A DNA stretch of 58,275 nt from Nymphaea colorata. Its lineage: Eukaryota > Streptophyta > Magnoliopsida > Nymphaeales > Nymphaeaceae. Under the pieces are notes generated by a model. That model was not told the DNA's origin, ran no database searches, and worked only from the letters and a program-made list of their open reading frames with translations. The DNA is taken from positions 1 through 58,275 of the forward strand of contig NW_022205254.1 in NCBI RefSeq assembly GCF_008831285.2. Direction: 5' to 3'. A program made the translations under genes and the position numbers. This document shows positions 10,918 through 24,500 of this stretch, piece after piece (the stretch's first letter is position 1; each line of letters opens with the position of its first letter).

Positions 10918-13900
10918 ATGTCAGAACTCAATATGTCTCAGTTTATTCTTTTTCCGCGGAAGTCCTCCCGAAAAGCATTGATCGAACAAGTAGTCGGTGA
11001 AAGGGATTCTATGACAATTCTCGAGTCAGAATTACCAGAATTCACTCAGATTCAAAAACAAAAACATCCCTCATCCTTGGTTAATGATCCAATTGAAGAA
11101 ATTAAAATTGGAACCAGTGAAGATCCTAAAATTCTTCAAATTGGCACCAGTTTGTCAGTGGATGAGAAGAAAAGATTGGTGGACTTTCTTATAAGTAACC
11201 AAGAAGCTTTTGCTTGGACTTATGAAGATATGCCAGGCTTAGACCCCCAGTTGGTCGAACATCGTTTGCCCTTAAATCCTAACTGCAAGCCGATTAAGCA
11301 AAAATTGCGCAAGCTTGACCCTAGACTAGAAGGCCATGTAAAAGAAGGATTAGAGGACTTGCTAAAGGCAAAATTCATTCGTGCCATTGATTACTCCGAA
11401 TGGTTGGCGAACATCGTGGTGGTCCCTAAGAAAAATGGTAAAGTCAGGTTGTGCATTGACTTTTTAGACTTGAACAAAGCCACACCAAAGGATGATTATC
11501 CTCTTCCAAACATTGATCTGTTGGTAGACAGTACTACAGGTCATGCAATGTTTTCTTTTATAGATGGATATTTGGGATATAATCAGATCAAATTAGCAGT
11601 CAAAGATCAACCTAAGACCGCTTTTACTACACCCTGGGACACTTTTTGTTACACGGTAATGTCATTTGGGTTGAAGAATGCTGGGGCAACCCATCAGAGA
11701 GCCATGGCCGCCATCTTCCATGACCAGATGCATAAAATCATGGATGCATATATCGATGACATATTGATCAAATTCAAGACAAGAGAAGATCATATTGAAA
11801 CTCTTGCCCAAGTATTCGAGAGGCTTTTACAGTACAAGCTTCGCTTGAATCCTCAAAAAATGTGTGTTTGGGGTTGAGTCAGGCAAACTGTTGGGTTTCA
11901 TGGTCAGTAAGAAGGGAATTGAAATGGATCTTACCAAAGCTAAGGCAATAATCGATATGCTACCACCTACCAATATCAAGGAGTTGCGAAGCTTGCAAGG
12001 ACGAACCCAATCCATCAGACGATTTATTTCGAATCTGGCCATGAGATGCGAGCCATTCAACCAGCTGCTGAAAAAAAGGTGTCAAGTTTGAATGAGGTTT
12101 TGAATGCCAACTGTCATTTGAAATGATCAAGAAATACCTTCTAAATCCACCAATTCTAAAACCACCAACGTTGGGTAGACCATTGCTGCTTTACATCACA
12201 GTGAATGAGTCAGCATGTGGCGGCTTTTTGGCACAATATGAGGAAGGAAGTCGCATCGAACATGCAATCTATTACATTAGCAAGACTTTTGTTCAGTACA
12301 AAAAGAAGTACTCTCCAATAGAGAAAACTTGTATGGCATTGGTTTGGATGTGTCAGAAGTTGAGACATTATTTATTAGCTTGTGAGGTCAAGATACTCTC
12401 CAAACTAAATGCTCTCAAATGGCAAGTTCTGTTGATGCAATATGATCATGAATATGTGTCTCAAAAGTCAATCAAAGGACAAGCAATTGCGGATCGGTTA
12501 GCTAACTTCCCTCAGTACGAAGAAATCAAAACAAATGATGAGTTTCCAGATGAACATGTACTAAGATTGGAAACGGTTCCGACATGGAAGATGTATTTTG
12601 ATGGGTCCAGAAATGTGATGGGAGCAGGCATAGGCATCTTACTCATCACTCCAGAAAGCGAAATGATCCCGTACTCTTTGAAACTTGATTTTTCATGTAC
12701 CCATAACATGGAGAATATGAAGCCCTCATACAAGGACTTCGTTCTTTATTGAGTTTTCAAGTGAAAAGAGTGCATGCCTTCAGCGACTCTCAGCTTATTA
12801 TAAACCAAGTGAATGGAGAATGGCAAGTCAAAGATGAAAAGTTGGTGCCATATCATGAAATTGCTACCTCCTTAATCTGTCAATTCGAAGAAGTACAATT
12901 GGCTCACGTAAAGAGAGAAGGTAAACCTATTGCGGATGGCCTCGCAAGTTTAGGATCGATCATCTCTTTTCGAACCAATGAAGCAATCCGTTCTTTTGAG
13001 ATCGGAAGATTAGAACACCCTACTTTTGAAACGATGGCACATGTTCATCATATCCGAAGGGGGAATACGCCTTGGTACCTAGACATCAAAAGGTACATTG
13101 AAAGCGGAGAATTCCCGGCTGAAATGCCTAAAAATGAACAAAAAGCAATACAACGTTTGTCAGCGAGGTACTTTATCTTAGCAGGGGTATTATACAGACG
13201 TGGATTTAGCACTGAATACTCTCGGTGCCTTGATGATGATGAGGCAAAGGAAGTAATCGAAGAATCACATCGAGGAGATTGTGGAGGCCATGTTGGTTAC
13301 CAAACCCTCACCAAACAAATAATTCGAGCAGGGTATTATTGGTCTACCATGCAAAAAGATTGTCACCAATTTGTCAAAAGATGCAAAGAATGCCAACTGC
13401 ATGCTCCAGTGATTCATGCCCCAGCCTCTCACTTGCATTCTGTGACATCTCCTTGGCCATTTTCAGTGTAGGCCTTTGGCATAGTCGGACCGATATCCCC
13501 TACAGCTTCTAACGGCCATAAGTATTTTCTTGCTGCAACGGATTATTTTACCAAGTGCGTAGAAGTCGTCACACTCAGAACAGTGGAAGGACGTCATGTA
13601 GTGTCTTTCATTCACAAAAATCTTTTTTGCAGATTTAGAGTCCCTCATGATATAGTATCAGACAACAGAACTCATTTCAAGAATGAAAAGATGAGGCAAT
13701 TGTGTAGCAAGTACCACATCACGCATCATTTTTCATCTCCTTATTATCCCCAAGGCAATGGACAAGCAGAGGCTGCCAACAAGATCCTGATCCGCATCTT
13801 GGAACGGACAGTAGAAACTGGAAGAGATTGGCATGAAAAGATGCACAACGCTCTATGGGCATATCGCACCACTATGAGAACACCAACAAATGCCACTCCA

Positions 13901-14320
13901 GCAGATCTAGTCTATGGAACAGAAGTGGTTCTACCATTACATGTGTTGAAACCTGCTTTGAAGTTCGCTTCTCTCATAGAGCTCCCTCTTACTCAATATC
14001 AGCAGAAAAGGCTAATGCAGCTCGATTTGCTAGATAAAAAGAGGCTAAAAGCGGCTGAACATGCTGATGCTTATCGCCAAAGGGTAGCCAGATAATTTGC
14101 CAAGTCAGTTATCGAGAGACAGTTCAAAGTGAATGATTCGGTCCTATGATCTGCAGTGTACCTGATAGGGCGACCACGAGGCAAGTGGCAACAAATTGGG
14201 AAGGCCCATATGTCATTAAGGAAGCTTTACCCCACAATTCATACCGACTAATTGATGCTGATGGGGTGGAACTTGCCGATCCTATTAATGCCTTCACCTC
14301 AAGAAATTTTATGTCAACTT
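10918..14320 (+). pseudogene. Gypsy pol remnant: RT, RNase H, second RNase H, integrase
   Basis: The polyprotein would copy element RNA and integrate the DNA copy. RT (10918-11990) contains PKKNGKVRLCIDF, the catalytic YIDD at about 11749-11760 and FGLKNAGATHQRA; the frame breaks near 11874. RNase H (12120-12520) has lost an inner segment before WQVLLMQYD. A second RNase H (12585-12960) starts MYFDGSRN and is broken near 12715. Integrase follows with an HHCC-type region (13265-13400) and a stop at about 13469. A core with ATDYF, SDNRTHF and GQAEAANK (D, D, E) comes next, then an NWEGPY module near 14190-14210 after further breaks at 14093 and 14146. The ATG at 10918 is the first plausible start but is probably internal to the original frame. 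Confidence 0.9.
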
Positions 14321-14457
14321 CTCTTGTATTCATTTTCCAACCAATGTCAAACATTTGTGTTTCCACATCGACTATTCAATCTTGATTCTTCCCAGTCCTT
14401 AAACATGACAATTACATTGCGGTATTTTTTTATTATTATTATCGCTCAGTGCTTGAG

Positions 14458-14700
14458 AGCAACCCGTGCAGGTAAAAGGTTAAACCTGCAACATGAGGGC
14501 AACCCATGCAGGCAAAGGGGTTAAACCTGTGCTACAAGCCAAAGCAACCCACACAGTTAAAGGGTTCAACTTGTGATGCAAGTCAAGGCAACCTATTCAG
14601 GGGGGTTAAACCTGAATTTGAAATCGGCAAACCCATGCAGGTAAGGGGTTAAACCAGCAATTTAAGCTCAAATAACCCATTCAGGTAAGGGGTAATGCCT
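14458..14700 (+). repeat. ~45-bp tandem repeats between integrase and the right LTR
   Basis: Five or six degenerate units each pair an 'aacccatgcagg'-type half with a 'ggggttaaacctg'-type half. Part of each unit is complementary to the other (CAGG and CCTG), so each could fold into a small hairpin. Tandem repeats at this position are typical of Tat/Ogre elements. Confidence 0.85.
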
Positions 14701-14779
14701 AAAACATCTCTATGAAAATGTCTTGTTTGAAAAATTTGTGGCGTTTATCTTTGTAATAAGCACGGCTAACACCGGCTTA

Positions 14780-14796
14780 TTAACAAAGAGGGCATC
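14780..14796 (+). other. Probable polypurine tract
   Basis: 'aacaaagagggcatc' lies immediately before the right LTR, where second-strand synthesis would be primed. The purine run is short and not flush with the LTR, so confidence is moderate. Confidence 0.45.
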
Positions 14797-17700
14797 TGTA
14801 ATCACCCCAAATTTTTCTAAAGGACTATGATGTTTTATCCAAGTGCGAAATTCAAATTTAGGCACAAGATTCAAATCCAAAATACAACTCTTAGATCCAA
14901 ATTAAATCCAAAATACAACTTTCAGATCTAAATTAAATCCAAAATACTATTTTCAGATCCAAATTAAATCCAAAATACTACTTTCATATCCAAAACCCAA
15001 GTTCAGATCCAAATCGATCATTTAAGACCAATTTGCCCTTCTTTTGACCAAAAAGCCTCCTTTTAGAGGGTAACTTTAGTCTTTTTGGGTGGACAAGACT
15101 CATTTGCCCTTCCTTTTGACAAAAAAACCTCCTTTTAGAAGCTAATTTTAGTCTTTTTGGGTGGACAAGAACCATTTGTCCTTCATTTTGACCAAAAAAT
15201 CTCTTTTTGGAGGGTGATTTTAGTCTTTTTAGGTCAAAAAATTCAAATTTTGGGTTTTGGCTCCAAAATCCTCTATAAATAGCCCCCATATCCCCCTCCT
15301 GGGCAAGATTGGTCTTTGGGAGAAACTCTAGTGTATTCTCACTTGAAGACTTAGAGTTTCTCTTGAGCTCTCTCTCTCTCCTTCTTCCTCTTCATTTCCC
15401 TCTCCAACTTGGAGCAAGCTACAACCCTATTGGACGCATCATCTTGGAGATTCACTCAAAGGGGATTTTCAAGTGAAGGTGTTTATCTTCCTTAGGTCAT
15501 CTCTCATTAGAGGTATGTAATCATCATCCGTCTCATTTCTTTTTTTTTTATCTTCATCTCCCCATGGCCAAAGGAGATAGCACTCAACCTCTTTTTAGAG
15601 ACAACAGGCTATGCTCAAGTGCACCGGGAGCATGAGAAGATGAGATAATATTTTATTTTATGATCAAATCATGCTTCTTTCAACTATCATTATTGTTGTT
15701 ATTTTTCATTAACATGTTCTTATTATTATGCTATTCCTTTTTCTTGAACATAGTCTTGTTGATTGTTTTCATTTTCTCTTCTCATCTTCATCTCCCATGG
15801 CCAAAGGAGATAACACTCAACCTCTTTTTAGAGACAAGAGGCTATGCTCAAGTGCACCGGGAGCATGAGAAGATGAGATGATATTTTATTTTATGATTAA
15901 ATCATGCTCTTTTCAAGTATTTTTGTTGTTGTTCTTCTTTCCTTCATGAATATATTTTGTTGTTATTATTATTTCTTTTCTTCAATATAGACTTGTTCTT
16001 GTTATTTTCTTTTCTCATCTTCATCTTCCCATGGCCAAAGGAGATAGCACTCAATCTCTTTTTAGAGACAAGAGGCTATGCTCAAGTGCATTGGGAGCAT
16101 GAAAAGATGAGAGATCTTTCATTTCATGATTGAATCATGCTCTCCTTTATTAAATATAGTATTGTTTTTCTTTCTACATTTTCTCTTCATCTTCATCTCC
16201 CCATGGCTAAAGGAGGTAGCACTCTATACTCAAGTACACCGGGAGCATGAAAAGATGAGTTGATCTTTCATTTTAATGATGTTCTTTTTCATGAATACAT
16301 TCTGGTTGTTCTTTTGCTTCTCTTATTTTCCTCTATTTCTATTTCCCCATGGCCAAAGAAGGTAGCTCTCAATCTCTATTTTAGAGTCAAGAGGCTATAC
16401 TCAAGTGCACCGGGAACATGAGAATATGATGTCACATATCATTTCATAGTTACATCATGTCGTCCCTTCTAATTGAACCTTGCACTTTCTATCATCCACT
16501 TTCTCTCTTTCCTTCTTGAATGTTGTCTATATATGATCCATGCATAGTTGCTTGGCTTGCTACTTATATGTGAATGTATGATGAGAATGAGAGTGTGGTT
16601 TGGGGACTCTTTATTTTATATTAATTTTTGAGGTTGGGACTTGTCCAACCCGGGATATACCCTCACGAAAATGTACATGTTAATATGCATTTGCATGTCA
16701 TTTTGCCCTAATTTCCTTCTTAATCATCCCATTAAGAACCCTAACGAGTGTCTCGTTATGTTGCTTGTTTTCTTCCATACCCCACGGTGGAAAAATATAT
16801 CCCTTACAACAAACTAAATAATAACATTCTATGCTTATATAAATCCTATTTTCCAAAACATTTTCAAAAGGAACCTTCTAACATGGCCTTAGAGACTTAG
16901 CTTAAACTCTTGCATGAGTCCTCCCCTCCGGCCCACATTAAACTTGAAGTTGGTATTTTAAGTTGTTCCTTGATTTCTAATCTTGTGAAGGTATGGATCT
17001 ATATACATGTTATATACATCAATGCCAACATGATGACCCCCATCTTTCTCTCTCTATGCTTTCACTTTTCACTTTATAAATTTTCATATGTGCATGAATA
17101 CGTATGTACATGTCTCCATTTCCTCTCTTTCTCCTCTTTTCAAGACAAATATCTTCTCTTATAAAATTTTCCATACCCATATATACGTATGATATTTTTC
17201 TTTTCCTCTAAAATCTCTTTTTTTCTTCAAATCAATACATCTTTTTCTTTTAGCTTTCATATATGTGTATATGTTTGGTATGTACACATGTATGCATGTC
17301 TTTCTCTATCTCTCTCTTTCTTTTCATAAGAGTGATTTTATCTCTTGTATTCTTTTAACATTCTCCTCTCATGAACTTTCTATTTACCAACTTCATTAAG
17401 ACCACAAACCAAGTAATGACTCAATGTTGGAATCATGCTTGACGGTCTACAATCCCAATCCATTTTCAAAAACTTTTTCTTGATATATATGAACAAAAAT
17501 CTTAGATGTATGTTGTGGTATGAATGACTTTAGATGAATGTTGTGGTAGGAATGTTTTACATTCTTTCAATCATATAAAGTAAATGCATCCATGAATTCT
17601 CACCCACTTTATTTCATTATGATCACAAGCACTCTCCAAAAGAACTTAAGCAAGAAGGGATGGAGCTCTAGATAGGTGGTAATCAAATTAGAGCAAAATC

Positions 17701-18075
17701 TCAAACCACTTAAAGTCTTCAGAGAACACTAAAGTAATTTCAAAATGATTTCACAAGTTCTCAAATGATATTTATTAGTTCCACTTTTTCCTCAAAACAT
17801 TTCACATTTTCAAGCAACTCTTCAAGAACCTTTTCAAAAGTTTGAAACTTCAAACTTTCAATAATTTCTACACCGCATATAGAATCAAAAAGATGTTTAA
17901 GTTAAAATGAAATGCATCAATGATAAACATAGCCCTTGGGTTGATTACCCCCGGTAAAGGCGCGGGAATGGTCGATCCTCGTACCGACGGGCGAGTCCCT
18001 TTCTTTCCTCTTTCAAAACAAAAACCTCATTTTCTGGAGCACTCCAAAACCAACCAATATTTTGGGATGCAAACA
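14797..18075 (+). repeat. Right LTR, complete, 3279 bp
   Basis: Runs TGTAATCACC to GCAAACA. The TATA box is at 15274-15280. Tandem repeats of the 'ccatggccaaaggaga' type start near 15550, 15785, 16018, 16190 and 16337. The last ~1.6 kb is pyrimidine- and AT-rich, and ends with 'aaaggcgcgggaatgg' before the terminus. It is more than twice the length of the damaged left LTR. No ORF in it looks real. Confidence 0.88.
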
Positions 18076-18349
18076 GTAGCACAACAGGTCAGGCTGGGTT
18101 TCATGTATTGACCACGTCATCTTGAAGAATATTGTCTGATGGTATTGAAGAGTGGTAATCCGGTGCCATTGTAGAGGCTAATTTGACCTGTTCTTGTCTT
18201 CCCCTCTTCCTCTTATGATTTTCATTTAAGAAATTTGACATTTTCATGGAAACAACTCTCTCCCTCTCTCAATCGAAATACCCATACACTCTTATGATTT
18301 CGTTGAAGAAAATTGGCATTTTGAAGGAAGCAAAACAATGCATGTTTGT

Positions 18350-18911
18350 TCCTGAGATCCAAATAAAATTTTGGTGCAGCGAAGGGCATCATTAGCTTAC
18401 TCAGTGCATACACAAGGATCTTTCCTGCAGATATCGTGGTCTTTATTAAAGCGAGCATGACTGCAAAACAAGTCCAACCAAAGAAGTAGTTGAACCTATC
18501 ACTGCTCAAAAATCTTGAAGAACAAGAGAAGGAGGAGGAGAACAAGAAAGAAATCATGATGGCAAAGTTGGTGAAGATACCGACATGTGATAATAGCAAT
18601 TGGAGATACAGATATGAAACAGAGTGAGCAGACAGATTATGGTACCTGCTAACTTCACCTTCAGCCCATCGATCCCATTATGCATGGTTGCGGTGAGGAA
18701 TTTAGGACCCTTGTTCGAATGTTTACGTAAAATCCTCCTTGCTAGCTGCTGCCTGTGCAACCACAGCGGTACTATGTGAACACTTACGTAGACGTAGAGT
18801 TAAACCAAAACAGCTTTGCACACTAACTTGGTGAATGAAGTCAAGTGTACCACAAAAACTGCGGGCACTTGCATGTCGAGGGGCACTTGCCCGGAAGTTT
18901 GACATTGTCAA
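18350..18911 (-). pseudogene. Gene B, U1 copy: hydrophobic and Cys-rich exon remnants
   Basis: Minus-strand homologue of the B pieces at 33011-33567 and 50320-50900. Around 18560-18690 a hydrophobic stretch reads like a membrane segment. At about 18440 a TTTTGCAG acceptor precedes a Cys-rich exon. Relative to U2, one base is missing just after this acceptor ('tcatgc' against 'ttgatgc'), which shifts the frame. The copy is therefore probably dead. Function unknown. Confidence 0.3.
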
Positions 18912-18959
18912 GGAGGCGAGCTATCCACAACAGGACAAGTAAGCATGGCCGAGCCTCAC

Positions 18960-20200
<1,241 letters not shown>

Positions 20201-20289
20201 TTTATTTTGTTTAAAACATTTTTAGCAACAAATTCAATGGTTTTATTTTTATCCATGACATAACGGTTTGGGGTCTACCAATTTCCTTC

Positions 20290-20328
20290 TCTCTCTCTCT
20301 GTATATATATATATATATATATATATAA
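20290..20328. repeat. (CT)n(TA)n microsatellite
   Basis: Matches the longer tract at 52301-52380 in U2. Confidence 0.85.
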
Positions 20329-20329
20329 A

Positions 20330-21975
20330 CCTTAGATTTTAAAGGATGGTAATGACAGTTGAAAAAAAGGAAACTAAGCTGTATTTTCATGAAAGGGGAA
20401 TACCCTTTAAAAAAAAGGATGTCGACTAAGGAAATTGATTTATTCCCTCCTATGAGTGGTATTTTTGTCTCTTGAAAATAAAACTTCATTTTTATTTGTT
20501 CAACTTCATCTCAAACATCTCCCCTCCTTAAGATCCATGGCTCACAGGATATCAATCTAATCAAGTATATAAGGGTTTGGTAGCTATATCTATAGAAAAT
20601 TTGAATAGTGATTTTGCCTATCAAGAATCATCTAGCTCACTTGCACAATTGAGAGAAAATTTTGATAGACATATTCGCTATACAGTATTAATGAAGAATT
20701 TTTTATAACCAAAGTCACAATTGACTCACCGCAATTGACATATACCTATGTTGTTTGAATCGCGATTCAAATGTGCCAAACCAATTTGGGTGGCAATTGC
20801 TGTGTGTCACTTAATGCTCATTTTTGTATTAATATTATTTTACAGATTTTGGGCTTTTATTTCATATGCTTATTTATTTATCCAAAAAATAAAATTCACA
20901 TGTTCAGCTGACCGATTCAGCAGCCTGACCAATTCGAGGGGTTATCTTTTCTTTTTCCAGTTCGAATTCTGAACACTTAATTGGTAAGTTGTTGCAGGGT
21001 GAATTAAATATTCCAACATCAAATTAACTCGTTATGCAGTCACATTGCAGAGCCTCTGGCTACGTGGCAGTATCATTAGAAAATGAAGCTCTAACACAAG
21101 CTGAAAAATTAATCCCCACAGTTTCCAAAGAATATAAAGAAGCCTAGTTCTAGTTAAGGAAGAAGAAAATATTCACTTGTACATGCACAAAGAGAAAACA
21201 ACCTCTGACTCAAGAGTAGTTGGTACTTTGATATTCCAATTCTAGTGCTGGCAAGGTAAAGATTGTCACAGGGACATGCCATTTAACTTTGGTGCACAAT
21301 TCCTAAAAAATTGCACGAACAGTTGCTTCGGAACAAGAATACCACGAAAATGTTTAGATATTAAAAATTAGAGAACTTCATTTTGTTTGGTAAATGAAAA
21401 AGAATCATGTCCATAGCAGCTATTATAAAATAAAAGATTGGATTCAATCTGCTAATATTAACTTAGTTGTTTGATCACATGCACCCAAGTATATATATTA
21501 CCCATAGAAACCAATTTTGCAACAACCAGCAGAATTTTGGCCGATTAAAATTTAATCAATGGCCAACCGATTGGATCAGATAGCAAACTGAGCCGAATAT
21601 TTCGGATCAAGTTCCAACTCGGCCGATTTTACTTGGTCCTTTTTATCATATCGTTCTCATTAAACATGGCGATATCTGGGGCTTTACCCCACAGGAAAAC
21701 ACCCTTTTGGAAATACACATCTTTTGTGATGCCCAATAGACTTGTTAATCTGCTTATATATATATATACACTGCTATAAATAGTACATGGTTTCGTGTAG
21801 GCATTTTCATTCCATTGCATGGTTATTTTGCCATTTACTTTTCAATTTAGTTTTTTTATCAAATGTCAACCGGTCCATCATGTCAAAATCTTTCTAGTTA
21901 CAAGCACTAGCTTTTTATTTTACCCACAAGTCAAATTCAGGTGATCTAACGTTTTATTATTGTTATATGTTTAGG

Positions 21976-21980
<5 letters not shown>
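20330..21980. other. Conserved but apparently non-coding part of U1
   Basis: Collinear with 52380-54130, and more loosely with 34000-34920. It includes 'ggccgattaaaatttaatc' near 21540, which recurs in degenerate form at 23930 (and 55840 in U2). A short (TA)n tract at 21757-21770 corresponds to a ~90-bp tract in U2. No convincing coding region. Confidence 0.6.

Positions 21981-22041
<61 letters not shown>
21981..22041. repeat. (TA)n microsatellite
   Basis: About 30 TA units. The U2 counterpart at 54131-54162 is about half as long. The older copy near 34930 has no TA tract here. Confidence 0.9.
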
Positions 22042-22043
<2 letters not shown>

Positions 22044-22739
22044 CAATAAACTTGTCAATGTGCTGATGATGGTACGCCAACTAGATTAATCTCTGCATTG
22101 GCAGTGTTTTGTGTTGGAAAACTAATTTAGCAACGGGAAACATATTCCGTTCCTGTCGTTCCAAGCTATGGACTATGAAATTAATCAGAGTTAATCCTTT
22201 GACTGGGACTATCAATATATATGAAGCTAAGTAATATTTTGAAGCAGTAATCAGAATAAGTATATTCCTGCAAAACTACAGGCTTTTGAAAACCTGTTGG
22301 GTTGTATTGCACATAGTTGGCCAACTTGCTGGGCGAATTAGGAATTGCTTGAGTCAGCTCATATCACTTGCAAATCTGGCCACGAGTTAAGGTATGAGCG
22401 AGTTAGAACTTGACTCACCCCTAACTCGACCCGGCTGGACAAAAATTGTCATTGACTTGCCCAAAATCACACCGACTTGTCTAAAATTGTCTTACTTGGT
22501 TGCAGTAAAAATACATTGGAAAGTAACCATTTAGAAAGTTACAGACCTTACTTCATTGATATCCTACAAAAATAGCATTGTCACCTGACTCGCTCAGTTT
22601 ATAATCAACTTGTTGACCCAGTGACTCCGACTTGGTCTTCTACTGATCCGAGTTAGAGTTAGAGTGAGGAATTTGCCAATTATCGTATTACATTTATAAA
22701 ATAAATGAATAATATTCACAAATTTCAAGAAATACATTA

Positions 22740-24500
22740 ATTAAACAGAGGGAAATAGTAAGGTCATGCCAATGACGTCTTCAAGTAGCACCATCTTTGT
22801 GGGACATGAGTAGAGTCAAATCGCATGGTTCAGTGTCGATTACGCTACTCATGGCCTCAATGGACACAGGCTTTTTGTTCCACCACTTTCTTTTTCAAGG
22901 ATTCTGCATGCATGTTTTTTTCCTTGTCAATGATCTTTATTGGTGCAAAAAATCATCAGTAAAAAATGGGAACCATCAGTCACAATTTACTAATGTGATT
23001 GATGATGTCAAAGAAGCGCGTCAACAATATTTTTTGCTGAAGTAATTTGCACCGTCAGTTATGAGGATAATGATTCTCGAGAAAGAATGATAAAAAAAAA
23101 AGCATCAGTTTGGATACCCTTGATTTAATAGTATTCGAGATCTTCAAGACTTGAAACTGTAGATTTAAGACTAGACTCTTTCCTCTCTGATCTTAAATCC
23201 TATTTTTTTCAATGCAAAGAACTAAAACAAAAGCATGCTACATAAGATCTATATCAAATAATTCATAATTGTAAATCTAACGCTATCAAACACCCATTAA
23301 TATGGTAGTCATTAAGATGGTCTGTAATACTTTGAGAAACTAAGTCTACCTCCCCAGACTTTCACTGACATTAGCTTGTGGAAATCATGTCAACAACAGT
23401 TTCCTTTCATGTGTTTGGAAATAGTAGCACATTGTTATTGCTTCATGAATTTGTCCCAAAAAATTAGGTCAAATTCATTAAACTTTATAACTACTGTTCT
23501 CTAAACCTGCCTCATTTTTTTGAGTCACATTCATGAGATAATAGCAATATATTACTGATGCCAAATGACCCCTTCATGTCGCTAAAGAATATGGGTCATG
23601 TATCTCCTCTTTCAGCATGCTGATTTTTTATTTCGCCAGATTTCTAGGTATGCTCAAGGCTATTGAGCTGTCGGCTAGGTTTTTAGAGTTAGCATGAGTG
23701 GGTGATTGACTAACCATCCCTTGCCTCAATAATTGACCTAAAATGTTGAAGTTCAAGTGAATGCATGATATACCAAAATTGATATGAAACGAAGACTTCA
23801 TGTTGGTGTCATTTTTTAAGTCTCGGTTGGATTTTTTATCGAAAAGGGAAAAGATTTGTGATGATGCAGGGTGACTCCTTCTATATTGTCCCTTGGAAAC
23901 TTAAAAAGCCAATCCTGCAAGAATCTGCTGAATTTCGGCTGGTTAAAATAGAATTAATGGCAAACTGATTGGATATGATGGCAAATTTGAGCCGAAAATT
24001 TCAGATCAAGTTTCAACTAATTGGCTGATTCTACTTGGTCGTTTTCGTCACATTGTTCTCAAAACATGACTATATATGGGGATTTTTCCAATGTGAGTGG
24101 TCGATCACAGGCTTCTCTTCCACTCTTCCTTTCTCAAGGTTTTTGCATGCATGCTTCCAATTTCCTTCTCAATGTTCCTGCAATTCATGACCAGATCTTC
24201 ATTGGTGCCAAACATCATCAGTTAAAAAAAAAACATCAGTCACATTCTATATGTCAAAGAAGGGCATGCCAGTGATGTTTGCACATGTGAGTGAAGATGA
24301 AAATGACTCTTGCAAAAGAATGAGACAAAAAGAGCATCAGATAATTCATAGATTTTTAATCGGAGGCTATAAAACATCCCCACAATAAAGCTAGATTGAT
24401 AGTGTCTGTAATATTTTGAGAAACTAAGGCTAACTCCCTGGAGTTTCACTGACATTTGCTCATGGAAAACATGTCCACTGACAGTTCCCTTCTTGTAGCT
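22740..24500. repeat. Internal direct repeat within U1
   Basis: The block around 22780-23050 and the block around 24040-24330 share 'tttctcaaggttttgcatgc'-like and 'ccatcagtcacaatt'-like sequence plus the following 'gaagatgaaaatgactctt' region. They look like an old direct duplication inside the unit. Both are present in U2 (54760-55060 and 55960-56250), so the internal duplication came before the U1/U2 duplication. Plus-strand open stretches over both repeats differ by frameshifts and are not called genes. Confidence 0.6.

Larger units (their letters stand above)
9053..18075 (+). mobile_element. Ty3/gypsy LTR retrotransposon, Tat/Ogre-like, internally deleted
   Basis: The element begins TGTAATCACCCC and ends ATGCAAACA (TG...CA). 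It is flanked by 'gtaac' (9048-9052) and 'gtagc' (18076-18080), a 5-bp target duplication with one change. The U2 paralogue at 49965-49985 has the unoccupied site, which fixes both ends independently. Inside are a shortened left LTR, a pol remnant with RT, RNase H, a second RNase H and integrase, 3' tandem repeats and a complete right LTR. Gag, protease, the primer-binding site and the 3' part of the left LTR are missing. Two RNase H domains plus tandem repeats after pol are typical of the Tat/Ogre lineage. The reading frame is broken several times, so the element is not autonomous. Confidence 0.93.
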
